Source: Lachnospiraceae bacterium UBA4317 | Lineage (GTDB): Bacteria > Bacillota_A > Clostridia > Lachnospirales > Lachnospiraceae | DNA length: 5,711 nt | Reading direction: 5' to 3' | NCBI GenBank assembly: GCA_002394525.1 | Contig: DGUF01000230.1 | Span: 1-5,711 of the forward strand | Part shown: one piece after another, positions 5,267 through 5,711 of the stretch | How the letters are laid out: each line of letters starts with the position of its first letter | Numbering within the stretch: the stretch's first letter is position 1 | The notes under the pieces: generated by a model | The model's database searches: none | What the model was told of the DNA's origin: nothing | The model's input: only the letters and a program-made list of their open reading frames with translations | Translations under genes and position numbers: made by a program

Positions 5267-5281
5267 CATATATTCTGATAA
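5263..5281. promoter_or_regulatory. AT-rich dyad TTATCA-N7-TGATAA after pyrH
   Basis: A perfect 6-bp inverted repeat with a 7-base spacer lies 12 bases past the pyrH stop. It shares four bases with the outer arm of the 95-nt palindrome, so as RNA the two would compete. As DNA it has the size of an operator half-site pair, and the minus strand includes TATGAT, close to a -10 box, but I find no matching -35 at normal spacing. A regulatory role is only a suggestion. Confidence 0.3.
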
Positions 5282-5293
5282 GAACGTCAGCCA

Positions 5294-5711
5294 TCAGGCT
5301 GTGATGGTCGTTCCTTCAAAATCGCCGATTGCCGCGCGCACGATGCTCTGGTCACCCTGAAGGGCGAACACACGCATCTCCATCCCGTTCTCCTTTGCCA
5401 GGACGGAGGAAGTCATGTCCACTGCCTGGAGGTTGCGCTCCACGACCTCCTCATAGGTCAGGCGGTCGAAGCGCTTCGCGTCGGGATTCTTGGCCGGGTC
5501 GCTGTCATAGACGCCGTCCACATTTTTGGCCATGAGGATCATATCGGCATCCACCTCGACGGCGCGCAGAACGATCCCTGTATCCGTGGAGAAATAGGGA
5601 TGGCCGGTCCCTCCTGCAAAGAACACGATGATCCCGTCTTCAAAGCACTCCACAGCCCTGTCCTTGGAGAACAGCTCCGTGAAGGCCCCGCAGACAAAGG
5701 GGGTCATCACC
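5294..5711 (-). CDS. pyrH: UMP kinase (uridylate kinase), C-terminal fragment
   Basis: PyrH phosphorylates UMP to UDP with ATP, the committed step from UMP toward UTP and CTP; the bacterial enzyme is a hexamer of the amino acid kinase fold, commonly activated by GTP and inhibited by UTP. About 139 codons are visible, the C-terminal part of a protein usually near 230-240 aa; the start lies beyond the right edge. Seen in order are MTPFVCGAFTELFSKDRAVE, the nucleotide-binding FFAGGTGHPYFSTDTG, ADMILMAKNVDGVYDSDP and the terminal GDFEGTTITA. The GGTG-P-FSTD and AK-VDGVY--DP blocks are hallmarks of UMP kinase. The first block, with FTELFSKDRA, is one I associate with Lachnospiraceae PyrH. The gene order pyrH then frr is widely conserved; here the two are separated by 190 nt. 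No terminator is evident after the stop. Confidence 0.95.
   Translation of the reverse strand, partial: VMTPFVCGAFTELFSKDRAVECFEDGIIVFFAGGTGHPYFSTDTGIVLRAVEVDADMILMAKNVDGVYDSDPAKNPDAKRFDRLTYEEVVERNLQAVDMTSSVLAKENGMEMRVFALQGDQSIVRAAIGDFEGTTITA

Noticed and set aside
5160..5281. Possible promoters (TATAAC near 5170, TATGAT near 5268 on the minus strand)
   Set aside because: Neither has a -35 box at 16-18 bases; the nearest TTGACA-like GTGACA is about 22 bases from TATAAC. Insufficient to call a promoter.

Overview
The window is a run of seven co-directional genes, all on the minus strand: a housekeeping cluster of a GC-rich Clostridia-type Bacillota, most likely Lachnospiraceae. Support comes from a PolC-type (Gram-positive) DNA polymerase III, the order pyrH-frr-uppS-cdsA-rseP-ispG-polC, and a UMP kinase with the block MTPFVCGAFTELFSKDRAVE, which I recognise from Lachnospiraceae PyrH. 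The taxonomic call is inference; no rRNA or other marker is present.

Layout in transcription order (high to low coordinates): the C-terminal part of pyrH (UMP kinase, cut by the right edge); a 190-nt gap rich in inverted repeats; frr (ribosome recycling factor, 185 aa); a 312-nt gap with a series of hairpins; uppS (undecaprenyl diphosphate synthase, 244 aa); a 114-nt gap with one GC-rich hairpin; cdsA (CDP-diglyceride synthase, 297 aa); 24 nt; rseP (site-2 protease, 352 aa); a stop codon that overlaps the ispG Shine-Dalgarno; ispG (MEP pathway Fe-S enzyme, 352 aa); 27 nt; the first 101 codons of polC (cut by the left edge).

The genes link pyrimidine nucleotide supply (PyrH), ribosome recycling (Frr), isoprenoid precursor synthesis (IspG), its use for the undecaprenyl lipid carrier of the cell wall (UppS), phospholipid synthesis (CdsA), envelope proteolysis (RseP) and replication (PolC). 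From cdsA to polC the spacing is tight and points to one transcript. The long gaps before frr and uppS are where independent regulation, attenuation or RNA processing could sit.

No novel enzyme system is visible; the coding content is conventional. The points worth a second look are (1) the clean absence of dxr, which in relatives normally lies between cdsA and rseP, (2) a 95-nt rod-like imperfect palindrome closed by a perfect 12-bp stem between pyrH and frr, and (3) a highly structured 312-nt leader before uppS, with a 58-nt hairpin and a pair of mutually exclusive stems that resembles a switch. No tRNA, rRNA, CRISPR array, insertion sequence or convincing promoter was found.
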